From contig JAPLQC010000043.1 of NCBI GenBank assembly GCA_026399895.1, positions 1-43,173 on the forward strand: a stretch of 43,173 nucleotides of DNA, read 5' to 3'. Made by a program: the position numbers and the translations under genes. Every line of letters starts with the position of its first letter. Position 1 is the stretch's first letter. This DNA comes from Burkholderiales bacterium (GTDB lineage Bacteria; Pseudomonadota; Gammaproteobacteria; Burkholderiales; Burkholderiaceae_D). The notes beneath the pieces were generated by a model that made no database searches, was not told the DNA's origin, and saw only the letters and a program-made list of their open reading frames with translations. Shown here one piece after another: positions 1 through 7,210 of the stretch.

Positions 1-1
1 C

Positions 2-520
2 GAGATTGCACGACGGGGCATGGTACGTTCGTTTCAGTTGCCTCAGCTATTCAATGAACATACGGTGCGTGATTGTGTGCGTATTGCGGCAGCGGGTAAG
101 CGAAATCGCTTGAGTGTCTGGACTGCCTTGCAAAACGCCGTAGATGCAGATGCGATTGATCATGTGTTGGAGATGGTGGGCCTGATTGATCGTGCCGATG
201 AAATATCAAGCGCTTTGCCAGAAGGCCAGCGCAAGTTGCTAGATATCGCAATGGCGCTGGTGATGCAGCCACGACTGCTGATTCTCGACGAGCCGACCTC
301 GGGCGTTTCCAGTGAAGAAAAGCATGGCCTGATGGCTACCATCATGCGTGCGCTCGACGAACAACAAGTGAGCGCGATATTTGTCGAGCATGATGTTGAT
401 ATCGTTTCACAGTACGCCACCCGCGTCGCCGCTTGGATTGCGGGGCGTATCGCTGCAGACGGCCCACCTGCCGAGGTTCTGGCGAATGCCGAGATTCGCG
501 CTAACGTGATCGGGGAATGA
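2..520 (+). CDS. livG: Branched-chain-type ABC transporter ATP-binding protein LivG, 5' end missing
   Basis: This is the C-terminal part of a LivG-type ATPase, one of the two cytoplasmic nucleotide-binding subunits of HAAT-family importers for branched-chain amino acids, amides, urea and similar solutes. The frame is open from base 2 and the residues before the first ATG (EIARRGMVRSFQ) match the family, so the gene starts outside the window and the Walker A is not visible. Walker B (LLILDEPTSGV) and the H-loop His (FVEHDVDIV) are present. The signature loop reads LPEGQRKLLDIA instead of the usual LSxGQ, which is a deviation. It ends one base before livF, so the two are co-transcribed. The substrate cannot be read from the sequence; the neighbouring alcohol/aldehyde oxidation genes suggest a carbon source or its product. 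Confidence 0.85.
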   Translation, partial: EIARRGMVRSFQLPQLFNEHTVRDCVRIAAAGKRNRLSVWTALQNAVDADAIDHVLEMVGLIDRADEISSALPEGQRKLLDIAMALVMQPRLLILDEPTSGVSSEEKHGLMATIMRALDEQQVSAIFVEHDVDIVSQYATRVAAWIAGRIAADGPPAEVLANAEIRANVIGE

Positions 521-521
521 G

Positions 522-1193
522 ATGCTGAAGCTGCAGCGAGTAAGCGCGAGTATTGCCGGCATCACCGTGCTGCGTGAGATCGATATGTCGCTGCCGCCGG
601 GCCAGTTGCTGGCGGTGGTTGGACGCAATGGTGCCGGCAAGACGACGTTGCTCAGAGCAATCATGGGCCTACTGCCAATTTCAGCTGGGCGCATCACCTT
701 GGACGGCATTGACCTCGGGGGTGCACCCGGGCATCGGCGTACTGCGCTGGGGATTGGTTATGCGCCGGAAGATCGCGTGATTTACCCGACGTTTACGGTC
801 GAAGAAAACCTGCGACTGCCGTGCGAGGTTCTCGGCTTACCGACCCACGAAATTTCACAACGGCTAGATCGCGTACTCGACGTGGTGCCGCAATTGGCGC
901 CCATGTTGGCGCGCTCTGGTGCAGCGTTATCTGGCGGGCAGGGCAAGATGGCGGCACTCGGAAGAGCGTTGATGGTAGGAACCCGCTTTGTATTGCTGGA
1001 CGAGCCGTTTCAAGGATTGGCCCCGGTACTGGCGAATCAATACGCTGAGTCTTTACGTCGCTTGCACCAGAGTGACCCGGCGTTGTGCATCATGGTGACT
1101 GAATCAAACCGTAGCCTGATGCGTGATCTGCCTGATGCGACGCTGACGCTGGAGCGCGGCGAGTTGCAAAGTGAGAAGCTTGCAACGCCGTGA
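522..1193 (+). CDS. livF: Branched-chain-type ABC transporter ATP-binding protein LivF
   Basis: Second ATPase subunit of the LivGF pair, 223 aa, slightly shorter than the usual 230-240. Walker A GRNGAGKTT lies at about residues 34-42, the signature is LSGGQGKMAAL, and Walker B is LLDEPFQGLAP. The family usually has VEQN at the switch position after Walker B; here it is VTESN, so the usual Gln is Ser. The ATG lies one base after the livG stop. No permease (LivH/LivM) or binding-protein gene is seen downstream, so those subunits presumably lie upstream of the window. The family call is firm. The transported solute is unknown. Confidence 0.88.
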   Translation: MLKLQRVSASIAGITVLREIDMSLPPGQLLAVVGRNGAGKTTLLRAIMGLLPISAGRITLDGIDLGGAPGHRRTALGIGYAPEDRVIYPTFTVEENLRLPCEVLGLPTHEISQRLDRVLDVVPQLAPMLARSGAALSGGQGKMAALGRALMVGTRFVLLDEPFQGLAPVLANQYAESLRRLHQSDPALCIMVTESNRSLMRDLPDATLTLERGELQSEKLATP

Positions 1194-1288
1194 GCTTGTG
1201 TCACATGACGATCAGCACAAATAAAACGAATACGTAGTTGCCAAATATTTTTTGAATCATCTTTTAATAGAAAATCTTGGAGAGCGTT

Positions 1289-2722
1289 ATGCCGAGTTTG
1301 CTGATTAACGGCACATGGGGATCTGCTAGCGGCGGACAAACCATTGAAGTGATTAACCCTTGTGATGCCAAACCGTACGCCAGCATTGATCGCGGCACCC
1401 CTGAGGATATCGATCGCGCAGTAAAAGCAGCGCGCGCTGCGATGGACGGTGCCTGGGGCCAGCTGACCGCCACCGAGCGCGGACGTATTCTCACTAAAGC
1501 AGCCACGCTAATCGTCCAACATGCCGAGGAAATCGCGCAGATTGAATTGCGCGATACGGGCAAGCCTTTGTCAGTCGCGCGCGCGGATGTGGTCGCTGTC
1601 GCGCGTTATTTCGAATACTACGGTGGTGCTGCCGACAAGCTGCACGGTAAGCAGATTCCTTATCTCAATGGTTATAACGCGCAGTTGGTGTATGAGCCGC
1701 ATGGCGTAGTGGCGATCATCATTCCTTGGAATTATCCGGCGCAGATGTTCGGCCGCACCGTGGCACCCGCATTGGCCGCGGGTAATGCGGTTGTGCTGAA
1801 ACCGTCTGAAGATGCCTGCATGTCAGGTCTGAAACTCGCGGCACTGTTAGTCGAAGCTGGCTTGCCACCGGGTGCGCTAAATCTAGTAACCGGGTATGGA
1901 CATGAGGCGGGTGCTGCACTCACCGCACACCCTGACATTAATTACGCCAGCTTCACCGGTTCACCGGAAGTTGGTGCGATGGTGCAGCAATCAACCGCGC
2001 CTAATGCCGTGCCATGTACGTTGGAACTCGGCGGTAAATCGCCGCAGATTGTGTTTGAAGACGCCGATCTTGATAAAGCGCTGCCTATCATCATCAAGGC
2101 CATTACGCAGAATGCTGGTCAGACCTGCTCGGCGGGTAGCCGTTTGCTGATTCAGCAAAGCATCTATGATCAATTTATCAAGCGCGTGGCCGAGGCTTTC
2201 AGTAAGGTGAAGGTCGGAACGCCTGAGATGGATTTTGACTGCGGGCCTATCGTCAACCGTAAACAATACGAGCGTGTGCGTGGCTTTATTGATGATGCCG
2301 TCAAAACCGGCGTGCCGCTACTGGCTGAAGGTAAGGTTGCCGATGGCTGCTCTAAAGAGGGCTACTTCGTAGCGCCAGCACTGTTCGGTGCGGTACCTCG
2401 AGATCACCGGCTAGCGTGCCAGGAAGTATTCGGCCCGGTGCTGTCCGCGATGTCATTCAAAGACGAAGAAGATGCGATACAACTCGCCAATGCCACCGAA
2501 TACGGTTTGGTGTCTGGCATCTGGACTGAAAACGGCGCAAGGCAGGCGAGGGTAGCGAAGCGCATGCAAAGCGGTCAGGTTTTCATTAATTGCTACGGCG
2601 CTGGTGGTGGCGTGGAGTTACCGTTTGGTGGCATGAAGAAAAGTGGCCATGGGCGGGAGAAAGGCTTCATCGCTTTAGAAGAATTCAGCACCACTAAAAC
2701 AGTGGTTCTACACCACGGGTGA
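1289..2722 (+). CDS. NAD(P)-dependent aldehyde dehydrogenase
   Basis: Cytosolic aldehyde dehydrogenase of the ALDH superfamily, 477 aa, oxidising an aldehyde to the acid with NAD(P)+. The catalytic Cys280 lies in NAGQTCSAG and the general base Glu246 in TLELGGKSP. The cofactor-binding stretch IPWNYPAQM and the C-terminal LPFGGMKKSGHGREKG are typical. The ATG at 1289 is chosen because GGAGAG sits 5-10 bases before it; an in-frame TTG at 1277 lies upstream and is less likely. It is separated from livF by about 95 bp and is followed by an SDR gene. Given the PQQ alcohol dehydrogenase downstream, a reasonable inference is that it removes the aldehyde made from the alcohol substrate. Betaine-aldehyde-type specificity is possible and cannot be excluded. 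Confidence 0.9.
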   Translation: MPSLLINGTWGSASGGQTIEVINPCDAKPYASIDRGTPEDIDRAVKAARAAMDGAWGQLTATERGRILTKAATLIVQHAEEIAQIELRDTGKPLSVARADVVAVARYFEYYGGAADKLHGKQIPYLNGYNAQLVYEPHGVVAIIIPWNYPAQMFGRTVAPALAAGNAVVLKPSEDACMSGLKLAALLVEAGLPPGALNLVTGYGHEAGAALTAHPDINYASFTGSPEVGAMVQQSTAPNAVPCTLELGGKSPQIVFEDADLDKALPIIIKAITQNAGQTCSAGSRLLIQQSIYDQFIKRVAEAFSKVKVGTPEMDFDCGPIVNRKQYERVRGFIDDAVKTGVPLLAEGKVADGCSKEGYFVAPALFGAVPRDHRLACQEVFGPVLSAMSFKDEEDAIQLANATEYGLVSGIWTENGARQARVAKRMQSGQVFINCYGAGGGVELPFGGMKKSGHGREKGFIALEEFSTTKTVVLHHG

Positions 2723-2841
2723 TTGCGCGCCGTGTTGAGATGGTGGCATAGGTGCGCCTTCTCGCCGTACGTCATGCAATGTATTCGATCGTAGTTTTTC
2801 TTAGTAAAAATAAAAAATCATTTTGAGCTTTTGGAGACAGC

Positions 2842-3597
2842 ATGGGACAGCTAGCAGGCAAAGTTGCCATCATCACCGGCGCAGGTAGCGGCTTTGGTAC
2901 CGGCATGGCAGAGGCGTATGTGCGCGAGGGTGCGAAGGTGATTGTTGCCGATATCAATGCCGAAGCCGGTGAGCGCGTAGCAAAGTCGCTCGGCGCCAAT
3001 GCCAAGGCAGTTGCAACTGATGTCGCTAATGGCGCTTCTGTACAAGCGATGGTGCAAGCCTGTGTCGATAGCTTTGGTGTGCCCGATATTGTGATTAACA
3101 ACGCTGGTACCACCCATCGCAATCAGCCGATGCTGCAAGTGGATGAGCAAACCTTCGACCGGGTTTTTAATGTCAATGTGAAATCGATTTATCACATGGC
3201 GCATGCTGTCGTGCCGGTGATGCGTGCGCGCGGCAAGGGTGGCCTGATTATTAACGTCGGCTCCACCGCTGGCATCCGCCCGCGCCCTGGTTTATGCTGG
3301 TATAACAGCTCGAAAGGCGCGGTGAATCTGCTATCGAAGGCGATGGCGGTTGAATTGGCACCGGACAAAATACGCGTCAATGCCTTGTGCCCGGTGATGG
3401 GTGCGACGGCCTTGCTGGAAGATTTTATGGGCATGCCAGATACACCGGAGAATCGCGCTCGCTTTTTATCGACCATTCCGCTCGGTCGCTTATGTGAGCC
3501 GAAAGATATGGCAGCAGCAGCAGTTTTTCTCGCGACTGACGCGGCCGAGTTTCTAACGGGTCTGGAAATGCCGATTGATGGTGGTCGTACGATTTAA
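2842..3597 (+). CDS. Short-chain dehydrogenase/reductase (FabG-like SDR)
   Basis: Classical SDR of 251 aa. It shows the TGxxxGxG cofactor motif (GAGSGFG, residues 13-19), the structural NNAG motif, and the catalytic Tyr154-x3-Lys158 in YNSSKGA. The Asp after the second beta strand (VIVADIN) favours NAD(H) over NADP(H). The C-terminus (EMPIDGGRTI) is typical of glucose dehydrogenase/FabG-like members. The ATG has a GGAG four to seven bases upstream. It lies between the aldehyde dehydrogenase and the envelope cluster in the same direction. It could act on an alcohol, a hydroxy-acid or a keto intermediate of the same pathway; no specific substrate can be assigned. Confidence 0.88.
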   Translation: MGQLAGKVAIITGAGSGFGTGMAEAYVREGAKVIVADINAEAGERVAKSLGANAKAVATDVANGASVQAMVQACVDSFGVPDIVINNAGTTHRNQPMLQVDEQTFDRVFNVNVKSIYHMAHAVVPVMRARGKGGLIINVGSTAGIRPRPGLCWYNSSKGAVNLLSKAMAVELAPDKIRVNALCPVMGATALLEDFMGMPDTPENRARFLSTIPLGRLCEPKDMAAAAVFLATDAAEFLTGLEMPIDGGRTI

Positions 3598-3625
3598 CTG
3601 AATCCTCAAAAGTTGATTGAAGCTG

Positions 3626-4024
3626 ATGATGCGATCCCTCATTGCCGCGCTGTTGATGTTTTGCTGTTTCTCGTCGGCGCGCGCAGAGTGGAAGCTAATT
3701 GATGTCAAAGATGGTCAGGCGTTCTACATCAATGATTTTTTCCGACCCGGTGGCGATACCACGCGCATGTGGATGCTGATTGAATATCGCGAGCCGACGC
3801 CACAAGGCAGCCTGTCCGTGACATTATTGTGGGAAGTGGATTGTGCGGCGCGTGCGATGCGTACCCTGCGTTATTCATCGTTTCCCTACCGTATGGGTAT
3901 TGGCGATGCAATCAAAGTCGATGAGACACCGGGTGTATGGATCAAACCAGATGAGGATTCGCCGCAAGAGACTATGTTCGTGCTGATCTGCCGTTTTGAT
4001 CCTAATGCAGGCCCAAAAACCTGA
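3626..4024 (+). CDS. Small exported protein, resembles surface-adhesin E family
   Basis: A 132-aa protein with a clear signal peptide (hydrophobic run IAALLMFCCF, cleavage probably after ARA). The mature part has alternating beta-type segments and two Cys residues (one in WEVDCAAR, one in VLICRFD) placed like those of the Adhesin_E family (PF16747), to which I assign it tentatively. I chose the ATG at 3626; another ATG follows at 3629 and a TTG precedes it at 3617. Only a weak ribosome site is seen. It starts 28 bases after the SDR stop and is followed by the motor-like genes, so it may be the first gene of that envelope cluster. Its role is unknown; binding or assembly in the periplasm is a guess. 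Confidence 0.6.
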   Translation: MMRSLIAALLMFCCFSSARAEWKLIDVKDGQAFYINDFFRPGGDTTRMWMLIEYREPTPQGSLSVTLLWEVDCAARAMRTLRYSSFPYRMGIGDAIKVDETPGVWIKPDEDSPQETMFVLICRFDPNAGPKT

Positions 4025-4104
4025 GTCATCGCGCTGGACGTTAAAATAGCGCTATAAAAACAAATAAGCTGCGTGCACCATCGCCGTGGCGACGAGGAGA
4101 GACA

Positions 4105-4782
4105 GTGAAGATCCGGTTCTTGCGGCTGCCATGGTCAAACCCGCGCAGCAAGATTGAACCCATTCTGTTCGAGTGGTTCACGCTGATTGGGATGTTCCTG
4201 TTCGCGGCCTGGCTGCTGGGCATGAAAGGTGTCTGGCAACTGCTCCTGCAGTCTGATCCCACCGGCATCACCTTCATCATCATCATCATCTTTTGTATCG
4301 CCACCCTGTGGTGCGGTACCCGCAGCCGCGAACTCGACCGTCAGCGGCAAAGCCTCGAGCAACAAATTGCCAACCCCGGCACTGCGCCGATGGAAGGCTG
4401 CTGGGCATCGGCTTACTGGGGTGCGCTGCGCGCGAAGCCAATTGATTCCGGCGCGCCCATGGATTTATTGTCCGAGCAAACCCATGGTAGTCATGCCACC
4501 GCTTGGTGGGTCAACGGCTTGCAGTTGAAGCTGGGCTTGCTCGGTAAGGTGATTGGTTTTTCCATGCTGGCGATGCAGATCGGGCATATGCAAAGCTTCG
4601 ATCAATCGCAAGCGCAAGATATGCTGCGCGAGCTGACTACCGGCTTGGGTGTTGCGCTGCTCACCACCATGGTGGGTTTGGTTGCCAATATTCTGCTCGG
4701 TATGCAGCTGACTCGGCTCGATCGCTTCGCCGATGAGCTAGTGACTCGTGCGCAGACGCACGGCTTGAAGATCAAGGCCTAG
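4105..4782 (+). CDS. MotA/TolQ/ExbB-like proton-channel protein
   Basis: Inner-membrane protein of 225 aa with four predicted helices at about 22-40, 55-72, 142-160 and 179-201. The last two carry the pattern of the MotA/TolQ/ExbB family (PF01618): LGLLGKVIGF in the third, and GLGVALLTTMVGLVANI in the fourth. These proteins form the ion-conducting stator of proton-driven motors and need a partner with a single helix and a critical Asp, which the next gene supplies. Start is GTG at 4105, preceded by GAGGAGA. Four helices and a loop of about 70 residues after helix 2 resemble MotA topology more than three-helix TolQ. It is not exbB, tolQ or motA itself: no tonB, tol-pal or mot genes are adjacent. 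Confidence 0.75.
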   Translation: MKIRFLRLPWSNPRSKIEPILFEWFTLIGMFLFAAWLLGMKGVWQLLLQSDPTGITFIIIIIFCIATLWCGTRSRELDRQRQSLEQQIANPGTAPMEGCWASAYWGALRAKPIDSGAPMDLLSEQTHGSHATAWWVNGLQLKLGLLGKVIGFSMLAMQIGHMQSFDQSQAQDMLRELTTGLGVALLTTMVGLVANILLGMQLTRLDRFADELVTRAQTHGLKIKA

Positions 4783-4793
4783 GACGATCACCC

Positions 4794-5426
4794 ATGGCCA
4801 ACCGTAAGCGATCGCGCGAACAAGAAGTCGACCCGATGTATGACATGTTGTTCAACATGCTCATCGCATTTGTGTTCTGCTTCATTATCGCGTTTCTGTC
4901 GATTAATCCAAAAGCGCAAAAGAGTGGCGATATTCCGGCGAAAGCCGAGTTCATCATTACGCTGTCGTGGCCTGATAACGATCCCAATGATCTCGACCTC
5001 TGGACGCAGGGTCCTTCCGGTGAAGTCGTCTGGTTTCGTAATCGTGAGGCAGGGCTGATGCATCTGGATCGTGATGATCGCGGCAGTTCGAATAACACCA
5101 TTGTTGTGAACGGCAAGAAGGTCGTGAATCCACTGCGGCAGGAGGTCACCACGATTCGAAGCATTATCCCGGGCGAATATGTCGCGAATGTGCACTACTA
5201 CGAGACCAAAGAGCTCGATCCAAACGATCCAAAAGCTGGCAAGCCAGTTGAGGCCACGCTCACGGTGATCAAAGTGAATCCGAAAGCCGAGGTCGTGTTC
5301 TATGGGCAGGCCACGCTGGATACTCGCGGTAAGGAAGCGACTTTGGTGCGCTTTACCATCGACCCGAGCGGTGCTGTCACCAATATCAATACCATCCCGA
5401 AATCTTTAGCGAAGTCGCTGACATGA
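4794..5426 (+). CDS. ExbD/TolR-like membrane protein with periplasmic beta domain
   Basis: A 210-aa protein with one N-terminal helix (about 15-40) in which Asp17, in PMYDMLFNML, occupies the place of the proton-carrying Asp of ExbD/TolR/MotB. The rest is periplasmic and beta-rich, not the usual ExbD fold. The stretch NDLDLWTQGPSGEVVW and later IIPGEYVANVHYY resemble the DUF2135/YfaP type of beta domain (from memory; not searched). AGGA precedes the ATG by 9 bases. The gene lies 11 bases after the channel gene and overlaps the next gene by ATGA, so all three are probably translated together. I infer that the pair forms a proton-driven stator whose periplasmic domain pulls or rotates an unknown partner. 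Confidence 0.68.
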   Translation: MANRKRSREQEVDPMYDMLFNMLIAFVFCFIIAFLSINPKAQKSGDIPAKAEFIITLSWPDNDPNDLDLWTQGPSGEVVWFRNREAGLMHLDRDDRGSSNNTIVVNGKKVVNPLRQEVTTIRSIIPGEYVANVHYYETKELDPNDPKAGKPVEATLTVIKVNPKAEVVFYGQATLDTRGKEATLVRFTIDPSGAVTNINTIPKSLAKSLT

Positions 5427-5920
5427 CCCTGACCTTGATTATTGCCTTTTCGCTGTTTGTCTTTCTATTCGCGCTGGCGTTGGTTTATTCCAGCTGGCCG
5501 CGCTGGTTGAAAGGGGTGCTGACACTAGGCGTCTGTGCATTTTACTTTTATGGTCATAACGCCGTGATGAGTGTGATTGGTTACCCGACTAATGACCCCT
5601 TGCCAGCGCGCTTTTTGCTGATTGCAGCAGTAATCGAAGAACCAACGCCGAAGTATCCGGGTGCTCTATATCTGTGGGTGACGCCGATTGAAGAAGGCCG
5701 GCGTCATCTCGAGCCGCGGGGCTACAAGCTGCCCTATATGCGTGCACTGCATGAGCGAATTACCGAAGGTATGAAAAAAGGTCAGCGCGGTATTAGTCAG
5801 ATGGGTACCGCCGAGGCGAAATCGGGGCAGGGGACGGGGCCGAGCTGGCTGAATCCGGGCAAGGATGAACAAGAGATCAAGATCATGGATCTGCCTGCAC
5901 CTCAGGTACCGGAAAAATAA
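5423..5920 (+). CDS. Membrane protein of the motor-like cluster, unknown family
   Basis: A 165-aa protein with two N-terminal transmembrane helices (about 3-22 and 28-50), followed by a roughly 115-residue soluble domain ending in a charged, flexible tail. The ATG overlaps the stop of the ExbD-like gene (ATGA), and the lipoprotein gene starts one base after its stop, so it belongs to the same operon. I do not recognise the family. The soluble part contains LYLWVTPIEEG and several Gly/Gln-rich stretches but no catalytic motif. Its position suggests a further subunit of the motor-like complex. Confidence 0.65.
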   Translation: MTLTLIIAFSLFVFLFALALVYSSWPRWLKGVLTLGVCAFYFYGHNAVMSVIGYPTNDPLPARFLLIAAVIEEPTPKYPGALYLWVTPIEEGRRHLEPRGYKLPYMRALHERITEGMKKGQRGISQMGTAEAKSGQGTGPSWLNPGKDEQEIKIMDLPAPQVPEK

Positions 5921-5921
5921 A

Positions 5922-6668
5922 ATGCGATTGCTAAACAATTTTTCCAGCGCGATTGCACTGCTGAGTGGTGTCGCAGCGCTGAGTCTGCTCGCTGGCTGCC
6001 AAAAACCCGCCAACGATAATCCCTTGTTCCCGCTCGGCGAAGGAAGGAGTTGGACCTACCGTATTGAGATTAGCTACGACGCGCCAGAGCCTTATGTCGA
6101 TCGATCGACGATCACTATGACGAATCTTGGTCGGGTGGATTTGAATGGTGTTGAGACTTGGCGCCGACGCAGTGACTACGGCAACGACTATTGGCTGAAG
6201 ATTGATGACAAGGGCGTGCATCGCATTGCCAGTCGTACTCCGAACGACAAAGTAGCGGTGCTCGACAGTGCGCCTCGCACCGTGTTGCCAGCCAAGCTGA
6301 CTAAGGAAGAAAAGTGGACTACCACCACGGTGCCTTACTTCCTGAAGCGTCGTAACGAGTGGCCACAAGAGTTCAAATATGTCGATCGCTTCCGTGATCT
6401 GACCATGACCTATGCGGTAGAGGCGACTGACCAGAAGGTCAGTACGCCTTCCGGTGATTACGCCGGCTGTGTGCTGATCAAAGGCGTAACGCCTTTGCAC
6501 ATCTGGCACGAGCAAGAAATGACCTACAAAGTAGCGCCGATGGTGAACCTGGAGTGGTACTGCCCCAACGTCGGACTAGTACAGTTGGAGCGTCATGAGC
6601 CGACCACGGCGCGATTTTTTCAAGGGGGCGTCATGCGCATGACGCTGCTGCGCACCAAAAGTCTGTAA
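5922..6668 (+). CDS. Predicted outer-membrane or periplasmic lipoprotein of the motor-like cluster
   Basis: A 248-aa protein with a lipoprotein signal: hydrophobic stretch then lipobox LLAGC with Cys26. Residue +2 after Cys is Gln, so by the +2 rule it should go to the outer membrane. The mature part starts with NPLFPLGEGRSWTYRIE, a pattern seen in uncharacterised exported proteins with repeated beta strands; I cannot name a family firmly. The ATG at 5922 is chosen because it places the signal peptide correctly; an upstream in-frame start at 5865 would lie inside the previous gene. It ends the operon. With inner-membrane channel, periplasmic domain and outer-membrane lipoprotein encoded together, the cluster could span the envelope. 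Confidence 0.68.
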   Translation: MRLLNNFSSAIALLSGVAALSLLAGCQKPANDNPLFPLGEGRSWTYRIEISYDAPEPYVDRSTITMTNLGRVDLNGVETWRRRSDYGNDYWLKIDDKGVHRIASRTPNDKVAVLDSAPRTVLPAKLTKEEKWTTTTVPYFLKRRNEWPQEFKYVDRFRDLTMTYAVEATDQKVSTPSGDYAGCVLIKGVTPLHIWHEQEMTYKVAPMVNLEWYCPNVGLVQLERHEPTTARFFQGGVMRMTLLRTKSL

Positions 6669-6677
6669 CGATCTTTG

Positions 6678-6695
6678 AGCGTTGTACCCAACGCT
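6678..6695 (+). terminator. Perfect hairpin after the lipoprotein gene
   Basis: AGCGTTG, loop TACC, CAACGCT: a 7-bp perfect stem nine bases after the stop codon. It is followed by TAGTTATT rather than a clean T run, so it is a weak or assisted terminator, or an mRNA 3' stabilising hairpin. Confidence 0.45.
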
Positions 6696-6780
6696 TAGTT
6701 ATTCGCATTTTTTCGAATCTCGAGATCGCGTTTAACAGTATTTTTCGGGGCAGCTCGCTGCCTTGTTTATTCGTGTTTTT

Positions 6781-6825
6781 GTAAGGCTACGTAAGCTTGC
6801 AAATCCTTACGTAAGGCCTTGTAAG
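6781..6825. promoter_or_regulatory. GTAAG repeats in 10-bp phase with a 12-bp palindrome
   Basis: GTAAG occurs at 6781, 6791, 6811 and 6821, spaced by 10 and 20 bp, so all copies face the same side of the helix. The copy at 6811 is half of a perfect palindrome CCTTAC-GTAAGG (6805-6816). One more GTAAGG lies at 6898. This arrangement looks like a multimeric binding site for a regulator of the PQQ dehydrogenase operon; two-component LuxR-type regulators control such genes in other bacteria, but no regulator is encoded next to it here. Confidence 0.45.
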
Positions 6826-6859
6826 AATCGCTCCAAAGTTAGTACTGAATACCTGTCTG

Positions 6860-6884
6860 CGACCCGCTGGGGTCGTTTTTTTTT
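6860..6884 (+). terminator. Strong intrinsic terminator
   Basis: Perfect 6-bp GC-rich stem CGACCC / GGGTCG with loop GCTG, followed directly by nine T. It lies 190 bp after the lipoprotein gene and 325 bp before the PQQ dehydrogenase, so it separates two transcription units or ends a short non-coding transcript. Confidence 0.8.
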
Positions 6885-6933
6885 GCTGTCAGCTTTTGTA
6901 AGGGAGTGGTAATTTTTGCGATGCTGAATCAGC

Positions 6934-6960
6934 GAATTTGCTGCGCTGCAAATTCAATTT
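6934..6960 (+). terminator. Second hairpin with T run upstream of PQQ dehydrogenase
   Basis: GAATTTGC, loop TGCGCT, GCAAATTC is a perfect 8-bp-arm stem followed by CAATTTTT. It could be a second terminator, an attenuator in the leader of the dehydrogenase gene, or a dyad operator. Confidence 0.45.
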
Positions 6961-7210
6961 TTCCCTCTGTGAGGCACCCTAAAGCGGGTGTTGCGTTTAG
7001 TACGAAACCGGAAAAAAAATAACCCAAAATCCGCCTTCAAAACCATGAGTAAGGTAGTGGGATATTCGTTGATTTTTTTTTTAGACCTTGTACCATCAAC
7101 GTGCTTAGATACTTGTGTGGAGTTTTACAAGAAGCGTCTGTATTTGGGCGATTGTTAAATTAATAACACCGGGGTCTATGCAACCCTAGCACTCGATGAA
7201 CGGAGACACA

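Larger units (their letters stand above)
6669..7210 (+). other. Structured 540-bp non-coding region before the PQQ dehydrogenase
   Basis: No credible gene. From left to right it holds a perfect 7-bp-arm hairpin (6678-6695), a GGCAG/CTGCC hairpin (6749-6762), phased GTAAG repeats (6781-6825), a strong terminator (6860-6884), a second hairpin with a T run (6934-6960), a small CACCC/GGGTG hairpin (6975-6990), an AT-rich stretch and a T9 run around 7073-7081. Two terminator-like structures upstream of one strongly expressed gene suggest either insulation from the upstream operon or a short transcript or attenuated leader. I could not assign a -10/-35 or -24/-12 promoter with confidence. Confidence 0.6.

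Noticed and set aside
5931..6515. 194-aa frame on the - strand opposite the lipoprotein gene
   Set aside because: The + strand has a lipobox and operon context; the antisense frame shows no motif or ribosome site.
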